Source: Marispirochaeta sp964554875 (GTDB lineage Bacteria; Spirochaetota; Spirochaetia; JC444; Marispirochaetaceae). Taken from it: a stretch of DNA of 64,000 bases. Shown one piece after another: positions 33,917-41,210 of the stretch. Position 1 is the stretch's first letter. Each line of letters starts with the position of its first letter. The position numbers were made by a program, and so were the translations under genes. Under the pieces are notes generated by a model. The model did no database searches and had not been told where the DNA came from. It saw nothing but the letters and a program-made list of their open reading frames with translations. The DNA is taken from positions 62,001-126,000 of the forward strand of contig CAZKQJ010000005.1 in NCBI GenBank assembly GCA_964554875.1, written 5' to 3'.

Positions 33917-34060
33917 GTTTTCTCCCATCCGGACTGTACCGTCGGTACCGGAATTTCACCGGTTCAGCTCTCTTTTGGCGAATATCGCCGAGAACTCGCG
34001 GACTATAACCGCCGGTCGGGAATTGTCGAAGAATCAGATCGACGCACCCTGCCCCGAAAA
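33917..34060 (-). ncRNA. FMN riboswitch (RFN element)
   Basis: The minus strand carries the conserved RFN blocks in order: GGGGCAGGGTG near 34045-34056, ATTCCCGACCGGCGGT, AGTCCGCGAG, TGAACCGGTGAAATTCCGGT, ACCGACGGT and AGTCCGGATGGGAGAA near 33920. The ends pair to close the multi-branch junction. It senses FMN and controls the ribD-ribE-ribBA-ribH operon. Together with the terminator and promoter it fills the 367-base non-coding interval between ribD and the chemoreceptor gene. Confidence 0.97.
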
Positions 34061-34068
34061 CCAGATAT

Positions 34069-34098
34069 AGATTACTGAAATTTCGGGCAGGGCGTCAA
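34069..34098 (-). promoter_or_regulatory. Putative rib operon promoter
   Basis: TTGACG (34093-34098) and TAATCT (34069-34074) on the minus strand, 18 bases apart. The start of transcription would fall near 34062, right at the 5' end of the FMN riboswitch. Confidence 0.65.
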
Positions 34099-34114
34099 GA
34101 CTAAAACAATTCTG

Positions 34115-35797
34115 CTATACGGCTTCTTTTTCATCCTCTGTCAGAACCGATCCATACTTTGCCGCTTCCCTGCTGTCGACTACTCCTCCAAGCTTATCGA
34201 GGGCATCAATTGTCCGTGTCATGAGTACCAGAAACTGCTTGTACTCATTCTCTATTTCCAGGTCCAGCTCATCGGAGCGATTCGACGGCGGGTTTATAGC
34301 CGCCTTGTGCATGAGGGCGGACAGTTTCTCATGGAACTCCCGGTGAAGAGGAACGAAATCTTTCATGGCTTCCTCGTTTTTATACCCCTTTCCTTCCGGA
34401 GAAGCCATCCATTTGCTTATCCAGCAGTCTTCCAGCGCCGGAGACATCTGCTTTTTCTTTTTATCGACCCCGTCAATGACCTGGCGCAGCTGAAAAACCC
34501 AGGCAAGATGGCGCATCGACGCCATGTTGGAATTCATGACCGTGCGTTTGCTGTCGACGACCTCCTGCTCCAGATCGTTTGCAGAATCCACACTCTCCAG
34601 CGCAGCCTCCGCCAGTTTGGAGAGTATCCTGTTATTCTGGGTAAGGGTATCGTCTATCTTGTCGGTATTTTCATCGGTCTGGTCATTGGCGTCGATCATT
34701 GCCCGCAGGTCCCGGAACAGCTGCCTGACGCTCTCGGTTATCTCCCTGTTATCCGACTGTATCTCCTGGGTAATCTGTACCAGATCATTGGTGGCCTGGA
34801 CGATTTCATTGCTTCCGATGGTAATTTCGTCGGTAGCCTGGTCAATCTCTGCAAAGGCGTTGGCTACCTGATCGACATCGTCCTTGACTTTGGAAAAATA
34901 CTCCAGATTGCTCCTTCCCAGATCCTCAGCCTGACCAATCTCTTCTATTATCTGCTTGAGTGTCCCGCCAATTGTACGCGCGTTGTTCGCTGTAGATTCT
35001 GCAAGGTTGCGAATCTCGGCGGCTACAACCGCAAAACCTTTACCCGCATCTCCGGCATGGGCGGCCTCGATGGCCGCATTCATGGAGAGCAGGTTTGTCT
35101 GGCTGGCAACATTATCTATCACCTCGATAATCGACTGGACAGCGTCAATATGCTGATTTATCTCTTTGATCAGACTGTTTGTCTGTACCGCCTGGGTCTT
35201 GCCGTGATCGGCAAGTTCCACCAGCTCCTTCGTCTGGGAACGATGTTCCCTGGCTATCCGTGACACACTGTTCAGACTCGCGTTCATCTCCTCCAGGGAT
35301 GAAGATGTTTGAACGACCGCGCTTGACTGACTTTCGATGCGCTTCTCAAATGAGTCAAGGGTCGCCTGAATCTCTTCCGCTGAGGCGGAGATACTGCGTA
35401 TATTTTCACCGCTCTCGTCCGCTTTTTGGGCAATGGCATCGATTTTTTCCTGAATTCGCTGGTTAATAAACAGCGCGGCCCGGATATTGGTAATAAGGTC
35501 CTGGGCCTGCTCATCATTGTCCGTAACCAGATCGATTACAGAATCCCGTATGCCACTCAGGCGTAAAATAATGCCGGTTTTCTCAAGCAGATCATGTTCA
35601 ATACTCCGCGACTTTCTCACTCTCATGATATACCCGGCGCAGAGCAGCACGAGACCAAATGGAAAACTCAAACCCGCAGTAATCCTGACGGCTCCGCCAA
35701 ATGCCAATAAGCCCGCACAGGAAAATGCCAGTACAATCACTCCAATTACAAACAGAATAGTATCTCCCGATGCAGATTTCCTCTGTTCTTTCGACAT
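34115..35797 (-). CDS. Methyl-accepting chemotaxis protein with C-terminal zinc-binding CZB domain
   Basis: A 560-residue transducer. The start at 35797 (MSKEQRK) has AAGGAG upstream; the longer frame to 36082 runs into the HD-GYP gene and is spurious. Two adjacent N-terminal membrane segments (about 15-35 and 40-58) leave no periplasmic domain. The signalling tip is SQTNLLSMNAAIEAAHAGDAGKGFAVVAAEIRNLA. The last 140 residues are a CZB domain with the expected zinc ligands: His in MRHLAWVF, Cys in EDCWISKW and two His in PLHREFHEK. CZB chemoreceptors sense zinc or HOCl-type oxidants. Probably co-transcribed with the HD-GYP gene 55 bases upstream. Confidence 0.93.
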   Translation of the reverse strand: MSKEQRKSASGDTILFVIGVIVLAFSCAGLLAFGGAVRITAGLSFPFGLVLLCAGYIMRVRKSRSIEHDLLEKTGIILRLSGIRDSVIDLVTDNDEQAQDLITNIRAALFINQRIQEKIDAIAQKADESGENIRSISASAEEIQATLDSFEKRIESQSSAVVQTSSSLEEMNASLNSVSRIAREHRSQTKELVELADHGKTQAVQTNSLIKEINQHIDAVQSIIEVIDNVASQTNLLSMNAAIEAAHAGDAGKGFAVVAAEIRNLAESTANNARTIGGTLKQIIEEIGQAEDLGRSNLEYFSKVKDDVDQVANAFAEIDQATDEITIGSNEIVQATNDLVQITQEIQSDNREITESVRQLFRDLRAMIDANDQTDENTDKIDDTLTQNNRILSKLAEAALESVDSANDLEQEVVDSKRTVMNSNMASMRHLAWVFQLRQVIDGVDKKKKQMSPALEDCWISKWMASPEGKGYKNEEAMKDFVPLHREFHEKLSALMHKAAINPPSNRSDELDLEIENEYKQFLVLMTRTIDALDKLGGVVDSREAAKYGSVLTEDEKEAV

Positions 35798-35852
35798 AAA
35801 ATAACTCCTTAAAACATACACCGCCATGATAAATACGGAGGGTATCCGATAA

Positions 35853-36929
35853 TCAAGCGGCGGTGTTCTGTGTTTTGAACTCCATACGTATTTTTTCAAA
35901 ATCATGAATATGGGATAAAAAGACCTCGGTAATATTGGGATCAAAGGCCCTTCCCTTTTCGCCGATAATAATCTCCCGGACTGCCTTTGCAGACATGGCG
36001 CTTTTATATACCCGGGCCACCGAGAGGGCGTCGAAGACATCCGCCAGAGCGACAATCCTCGCGGAAAGGGGAATCTCCTCATGCATCAAGCCTTCCGGAT
36101 AACCGCCTCCGTCCCAGCGTTCATGATGATAGAGGGCAATGTCCCGCCCCATTCTGAAACTGCTGGATATGGAGAACTCCCCAAGAACCTTGTCGATTGT
36201 CCTCCCGCCAATCAGCGGGTGTTCCTTGATTACTTCAAACTCATCAGTGGTCAAGGGTCCTTCCTTGAGCAGAATACTGTCGGGGATTCCCACCTTTCCG
36301 ATATCGTGGAGGGCACTCATATGATAGACACTTCGGATAAAGCGATCATCTATATCCGGAAATCCGCCGGCACTGCGCAGCTTTTCGGCCATAAGTTCAG
36401 AATACAGAGTTATTCGCTGCAAGTGATTGCCCGTGCTTTTGTCCCGGGACTCCGTCAATTCCGCCAGGGAAAAAATCATGGCCAGATAGGATTCGTGCAG
36501 CTCGCTGTTCAAATCATCAACCTCGGCAGCGAGTCTGTATCTCTCCTGACGGTGACAGAACAGTGCAATCCTGTGCAGAACCTCCTCGCTTCGAAAAGGG
36601 GCCCGGATAATATCCTTGTGTCCGTAATCGATTAGTTCTTCGTACAGGGCCTCATCCGCTTCCCGCTGGATGATAATCATGGGGATCTCATACTTCATCC
36701 TTCTCCGCGTATAGGCTCTTATATGCAGTAAAAGATCGCGGGTATTGCAGCTGTAATCGCAGACAATGATTCCCGGTATTGAAGGAGTTAAGGTATCAGA
36801 AAAGAAGTCCTCAACCCGGGACAGGACAAAGCACATATAGTATTTCCGCAACTCAGATAAATATGAGATTTTATTTTCATCAACATCAGTTAAAATTAAA
36901 ATCTTCGGTATATTCGCAGCAGACAGCAT
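35853..36929 (-). CDS. Receiver-like HD-GYP domain protein
   Basis: A 358-residue protein. Residues about 8-125 look like a receiver domain (KILILTDVDENKISYL, VCDYS), though the acidic cluster is not fully canonical. Residues about 145-350 form an HD-GYP domain with SALHDIGKVGIPDSIL, LYHHERWDGGGYPEGL and ARIVALADVFDAL. HD-GYP enzymes usually hydrolyse cyclic di-GMP. The start at 36929 follows GGAGATGG. It precedes the CZB chemoreceptor, and a PilZ protein that could bind cyclic di-GMP is encoded 4 kb away. Confidence 0.92.
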   Translation of the reverse strand: MLSAANIPKILILTDVDENKISYLSELRKYYMCFVLSRVEDFFSDTLTPSIPGIIVCDYSCNTRDLLLHIRAYTRRRMKYEIPMIIIQREADEALYEELIDYGHKDIIRAPFRSEEVLHRIALFCHRQERYRLAAEVDDLNSELHESYLAMIFSLAELTESRDKSTGNHLQRITLYSELMAEKLRSAGGFPDIDDRFIRSVYHMSALHDIGKVGIPDSILLKEGPLTTDEFEVIKEHPLIGGRTIDKVLGEFSISSSFRMGRDIALYHHERWDGGGYPEGLMHEEIPLSARIVALADVFDALSVARVYKSAMSAKAVREIIIGEKGRAFDPNITEVFLSHIHDFEKIRMEFKTQNTAA

Positions 36930-37159
36930 GTTTCCATCTCCAAATAAATACATCCTGAACCGGATACCTGATCCAGCCGGCAATATAGCAACAGCGATGT
37001 TGGTAAGTTTTAAAGAAAATAAACCGTTGCTGAATCAGGAGAGAGTATAGAAATTATTAAAAATATATCATAAGAATAAAATGTTAATAAAAACAACAAT
37101 AAAACTCAATTTTAAAATTCCGGCAAAAACTAGGAATCTCAGGAAAAGCCAAAAACCTT

Positions 37160-38737
37160 TTAGTCATTATTATCAATAACATGTAGTCTTCGGTACTGGG
37201 TCGGGGTCATACCGTAATATTTTTTGAACAGCGTAAAGAAGTAGGGGTAATTATTGAAGCCTGCCTGCCTGGAAAGTTCCTTTACAGATAGCGAGGTTGA
37301 TTCCAGTAGTTCACCGATTTTTTCAAGCCGGATAGTATTGATATACACATGAAGTGACTGCCCCTCTATACTTCGAAATTTTCGCATAAAAGAATCTTCG
37401 CTTACCTTGAGTTCCTCGGCAATCATGGCAGCGCACAGCCCGGGGTCCCCTGAATTATCGGCAATAAAATCTCTGGCAGCCTGAATAAGCTCAGTATCCC
37501 GAATGGAGCCTGCCTCCACCTGCCATGCTTCCACGGATTTATAGATTTCGATCAGCATGTTCCGGAACTGGGTGCGGTACATCATGAAGGTCGGTTCCTC
37601 GATTGCCCGCGACACATTGTCCGGTATAGCAACCTTTGATCCGCTGCGCCGCAGGAGTTCATCCCTGATCTGCACAAGGCAGAGCTCCGCATACCTAAGG
37701 AATTTATGGTACTCGCTCCCGGAGATTGTCTCAAGAACAGCCCTGGCCGATCGCAGATATTCCCTGCGGTCTCCCAGAAAAGCCGCTTCGATCAAATGAT
37801 CCACATCCCGGCGGGGATAATGGACGGGTCCGAGGGAATCAAGCTCTTCGACGGAGGTAATGGAAGCGGGTCCTTTAAGGTAGCGCATGAAAGCGGCTTT
37901 ACGAACAGCTTCAGCAAGGGCGGACAGATTGTACCCTTGTAAAGGATTACGTGTATATCCCAGGGAAAACCTGGGAAGTCCTCTTCTTTTTAATCTGTCG
38001 TACAGGGAATATGCCAGCTTGCTGCCGGGCCCCTTCATTTTTTTTCGGATTGTTGACAGTCTGAGGACCAATAAGCATCCTTCCCACAGATAATAGTGAT
38101 AATAGGAATCGCTGATTCCAACCTTATCAAGCACCCGGGGAAGAATCTCGAATAGTACTTTTTGATCCTGAATCCAGGATCTGGCAGCTTTATCCTTAAA
38201 TTTTTCCGGAAGCAAATATACAAGAAGATACCGGGAAGACAATATCTTGCCGATGGAGTTCTCTTCAGCCGCAGCAGAAGACATCTCCTCTGCAGTACCA
38301 TGGAGAATTGTCTTGAGAATCAGATCGTTGATACTTAAAAAAGATGCTTCGCGGTAATTATCCAGCAATAACCACAGCCGCTGCCGAAGCTTTGGCAAAG
38401 AATCCACTGTAAATTCATGCTTCGCTGGTACAGGTGCCGCAGCTTCGTCACTATCCAGAGTCGTCAGCCGTATATCCAGATCACACAGAAAACCGGTCAA
38501 CTCCCTGCACTTGCGGGCGGTCGTGAAATTAAGCAGTCCCAGAACCGGAATCAGAAGAGAGGGTGTAATGGAGAGCAGAAGCGTTACATCCCACACCGGA
38601 CTGCCGGGATTCCGCAGCTTTGCAAGGTCGAATACAAATCGAAGGTTTGTCAGGAGTATTCCGGCCAGCAACAATACCCAGAAGATTATCTTTGTCTGCA
38701 CCACCGCCCGGACAGGAAGCCTGAAACGTCCATTCAT
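37160..38737 (-). CDS. Membrane-associated AraC family regulator
   Basis: A 525-residue protein. Two N-terminal membrane segments (about 13-33 and 45-67) suggest membrane anchoring. A long central region (about 95-410) has no recognised domain but contains a segment FSLGYTRNPLQGYNLSALAEA that could belong to a nucleotide-cyclase-like or GGDEF-like fold. The C-terminal 100 residues are an AraC HTH pair, with AAMIAEELKVSEDSFMRKF and SVKELSRQAGFNNYPYFFTLFKKYYGMTPTQYRR. The upstream DNA holds a direct repeat that could be its operator. The 176 bases downstream of the gene are AT-rich with nothing evident. Confidence 0.85.
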   Translation of the reverse strand: MNGRFRLPVRAVVQTKIIFWVLLLAGILLTNLRFVFDLAKLRNPGSPVWDVTLLLSITPSLLIPVLGLLNFTTARKCRELTGFLCDLDIRLTTLDSDEAAAPVPAKHEFTVDSLPKLRQRLWLLLDNYREASFLSINDLILKTILHGTAEEMSSAAAEENSIGKILSSRYLLVYLLPEKFKDKAARSWIQDQKVLFEILPRVLDKVGISDSYYHYYLWEGCLLVLRLSTIRKKMKGPGSKLAYSLYDRLKRRGLPRFSLGYTRNPLQGYNLSALAEAVRKAAFMRYLKGPASITSVEELDSLGPVHYPRRDVDHLIEAAFLGDRREYLRSARAVLETISGSEYHKFLRYAELCLVQIRDELLRRSGSKVAIPDNVSRAIEEPTFMMYRTQFRNMLIEIYKSVEAWQVEAGSIRDTELIQAARDFIADNSGDPGLCAAMIAEELKVSEDSFMRKFRSIEGQSLHVYINTIRLEKIGELLESTSLSVKELSRQAGFNNYPYFFTLFKKYYGMTPTQYRRLHVIDNND

Positions 38738-38818
38738 ACCCAGTTATATACACCTCTCCCCTATCGAGTCAGCCGGTATCCAGAAAACGATGTTTTATGA
38801 ATAAACTAGGTTATATCA

Positions 38819-38896
38819 CAGACCGGAGAAGCCGTATATCAGGGAATCCCTCAGGATTACTTGGAAATCGCTGTTTTACTTGGAAATCCCGGTCTG
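38819..38896. repeat. Paired direct repeats framed by inverted repeats
   Basis: TTACTTGGAAATC occurs at 38857-38869 and 38876-38888, a 19-base period. CAGACCGG (38819-38826) and its complement CCGGTCTG (38889-38896) bracket the region. It lies between the parvulin gene and the AraC-type gene. The direct repeats suit an AraC-type operator; the outer arms could also form a stem in the RNA. Confidence 0.6.
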
Positions 38897-38898
38897 AA

Positions 38899-39174
38899 TC
38901 AGCGCCGTCCCGTCAGCTTAATTATGTGATGTCCGAACTGGGTGGAAACAATGGGACTGATGCTCCCCACGGACATCTTTTTACAGGCCTCTTCAAATTT
39001 GGGAACCATCTTGCCCGGACCGAACCAGCCCAGGTCTCCCCCCTTGGATTTTGACGGACAGGTGGAAAAATCCCTGGCAAGGGCGGCGAAATTTCCCCCG
39101 GATTTGATTCTTTTTACCAGCTCCTGCGCAAGGGCCCGGTCCTTGACCAGAATGTGACTGGCTCTCCACTCCAC
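38899..39174 (-). CDS. Parvulin-type peptidyl-prolyl cis-trans isomerase
   Basis: A 91-residue single-domain parvulin, the same size as E. coli PpiC. It starts WRASHILVKDRALAQELVKRI, followed by FAALARDFSTCPSKSKGGDLGWFGPGKM and ends FGHHIIKLTGRR, including the two active-site His (SHIL and GHHII) and the Cys of STCPS. It speeds prolyl bond isomerisation in the cytoplasm, since no signal peptide is present. GGAGG precedes the ATG. Confidence 0.95.
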   Translation of the reverse strand: MEWRASHILVKDRALAQELVKRIKSGGNFAALARDFSTCPSKSKGGDLGWFGPGKMVPKFEEACKKMSVGSISPIVSTQFGHHIIKLTGRR

Positions 39175-39246
39175 GCTGCAGCCTCCTTACAGTTTTTGGG
39201 CTCTAGTGTATACGCTATTTTTCCCGTTTTCGCAATCCGTGCTTTT

Positions 39247-39729
39247 TCAGTCCCCCCGGATTATCTCAACGCTCTCCGGAGAGGGTCGCTGCCGCAGCTC
39301 TTCCCATGAATCCAGGGCAAAACGCAGTACCGCGCAGTCTCCGGTTCCAAGGGGAGTGCTTTTACCTCCCAGCAGGGAAGCGGTTTCTTCAAAAGCGGGA
39401 TTATGTCCCACCAGAAGTACCCTGTCCAGGGAGTTATCCAGGCCGGCGATAAACTCGATCAGCTCCGTGTCTCCGATATTGTAGAGTTCGTCCCGGGCAT
39501 CCACGGGTTCGGGATACTCCGTCTCCGCAGCGCAGATTTCCGCCGTGGCCCGGGCACGGACCGCGGAAGAGCTGATAATACGCTCAGGTACCATGCCGGT
39601 TTTTTTCAAATAGCGCCCGATATGTCTGGCCTGGCTTACTCCCCGGCCCTTGAGATCCCTGTCCCAGTCACGGTTATAGCCGCCGCGATGGGTTTTTCCA
39701 TGTCGCAAGAGAAGCAGAGTTTTCAGCAT
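39247..39729 (-). CDS. sixA: SixA-type phosphohistidine phosphatase
   Basis: A 160-residue histidine-phosphatase family protein, of SixA size. The catalytic LLRHGKTHRGG lies at the N-terminus, SSAVRARATAEI at about 54, and the second catalytic His in LLVGHNPAFEETASLL. SixA removes phosphate from His residues; in E. coli the nitrogen PTS protein NPr is a target. With three HPr-type modules in this window, an HPr target is an interesting possibility but unproven. The gene is divergent from the PHP gene. Confidence 0.88.
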   Translation of the reverse strand: MLKTLLLLRHGKTHRGGYNRDWDRDLKGRGVSQARHIGRYLKKTGMVPERIISSSAVRARATAEICAAETEYPEPVDARDELYNIGDTELIEFIAGLDNSLDRVLLVGHNPAFEETASLLGGKSTPLGTGDCAVLRFALDSWEELRQRPSPESVEIIRGD

Positions 39730-39815
39730 AGGTGCCTCCTGCCTTTATATTAATACCGATCAACATTTATCGTAAACCGCTAAAACCCTTAACGAAAAGG
39801 ATACTCTGGGGTAGT

Positions 39816-40424
39816 ATGGCGCTAATGAACACAATCCTTCAGGACCTCCATATCCATACCGTCTACTCAGTCGGGGACAGTGCCGTGGTTCCCCAGATGA
39901 CCATAGATTTTATCGCCTCCATAGGACATGCCGGGATCCGCGGCATAAGCGACCATTTTGAGTACCTCCAGGGTGAAATCTTCGAGAGCTATTGTCGGGA
40001 CGTCAGGACTCACGGGTTTTATCTCGGATGTGAAATCAACACCGGCGAGGAGACACGGGAGGCGGTCGAATACCCCTACGACTATTTTATTTACCACTGC
40101 CGGGACAGGGCAAGCGAATACCGGGGTGCCGAGTTTCTGCTTTCCACCGGAAAACCGGTCATCATCAGCCATCCCATGGCCATGGGCGCAGACCTTTCCA
40201 GGGTTCCCCGGGAGTGCTTTATAGAAATCAACAACCGCTATGTCTGGCGGGGGGATTACAGGAGCTACTTTACTCCCTGGATCGGGGAGTTCAATTTTGT
40301 TTTCGGGTCGGACGCACATCAGCCGAACTGGCTGAACCAGACCATCGCGCGTCATGCAGGAGAGGAACTGGGAATCGAGGAGAGCATACTGTTTCCGAAG
40401 CTTACACCTGCAGCGATTCGATAA
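39816..40424 (+). CDS. PHP domain phosphoesterase-like protein
   Basis: A 202-residue PHP-fold protein. The metal-binding motifs are clear: LHIHTVYS at the start, GISDHFEYL, GCEINTGEE, IISHPMAMG and GSDAHQPNW. PHP proteins hydrolyse phosphate esters with two or three metals (for example histidinol phosphate or nucleoside bisphosphates); the substrate here is unknown. The ATG at 39816 is the most likely start, with ATG 39825 also possible. Its 3' end overlaps the convergent PilZ gene by 23 bases. Confidence 0.85.
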   Translation: MALMNTILQDLHIHTVYSVGDSAVVPQMTIDFIASIGHAGIRGISDHFEYLQGEIFESYCRDVRTHGFYLGCEINTGEETREAVEYPYDYFIYHCRDRASEYRGAEFLLSTGKPVIISHPMAMGADLSRVPRECFIEINNRYVWRGDYRSYFTPWIGEFNFVFGSDAHQPNWLNQTIARHAGEELGIEESILFPKLTPAAIR

Positions 40425-41154
40425 ATCCCTGCAGGGTCTGGATAATGTAGCGGCGGATCTTCGTCTTTTCTGCTGCTGCGGTTTTGGGAGTAAACAGCAC
40501 TACGTAGCGCCTGGGTTTCTCTTCGCGAAAGCCCATTATAACGCCGGAAAGGTTAATCAGACTGCTTCGAAGACGCAGCTGAACCCCCTCCAGCAGGGTG
40601 TTCTTCTGCAGATCGGGGTCGGTCTCGAACTGGATAGCCATTCCGATGGAGCTGATATCGATGATTTTCCCGGTGACCACGGTATCGCAAACCCGCACGT
40701 TGAACTGGGCGGTGGAGTCGTGTTCACAGTTTACCCGGACGAACTTTCTCCTTCCCTTGGCTTCGCTTGCCTCCAGGACGGTCAGGATGATTCTGGTACT
40801 CTCCTTGAGACCGAGTTTCAGCTGGATAAATCCGCAGGTAATCCCGATCTCCATGAGGTACTTCTTCTTGAGCTCCTCATCGTTATTGTAAGAGAGTATT
40901 CCGATCCGAACATCATCCAGAGCGGGGTTCCGCATGATTCCCCGGATATACTCCTCCCACTCATTCTCATCAAGCCGCTCATCGATGTTGACAAAGAGGA
41001 TGGAATCGGGAAACTTTTCCAGCAGTTTCAATGCCCGCTTATGGTCCTTGAGACGATAGACCTCATACTCATTCTGAACCAGGGTAAATATAAGGTCGTC
41101 CTGTATAACGCTGTGGGGATATAACAGAAAGACTTTTCGTCCGCCTATGCTCAT
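40402..41154 (-). CDS. PilZ domain protein with receiver-like N-terminus
   Basis: A 250-residue protein. Residues about 5-120 form an alpha/beta region reminiscent of a receiver without clear phosphorylation site. Residues about 133-240 form a PilZ domain with the cyclic di-GMP binding features: the arginine cluster in GRRKFVRVNC and the DISSIGMAIQF turn (D/N-x-S-x-x-G). It should bind cyclic di-GMP. In spirochaetes such proteins influence motility. An HD-GYP enzyme that could lower cyclic di-GMP lies 4 kb away. Confidence 0.87.
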   Translation of the reverse strand: MSIGGRKVFLLYPHSVIQDDLIFTLVQNEYEVYRLKDHKRALKLLEKFPDSILFVNIDERLDENEWEEYIRGIMRNPALDDVRIGILSYNNDEELKKKYLMEIGITCGFIQLKLGLKESTRIILTVLEASEAKGRRKFVRVNCEHDSTAQFNVRVCDTVVTGKIIDISSIGMAIQFETDPDLQKNTLLEGVQLRLRSSLINLSGVIMGFREEKPRRYVVLFTPKTAAAEKTKIRRYIIQTLQGFIESLQV

Positions 41155-41210
41155 TACACCTCAGAGTATACATTCTTACTCCGCAGGTCAAGAACACATA
41201 TCGTGAACTT

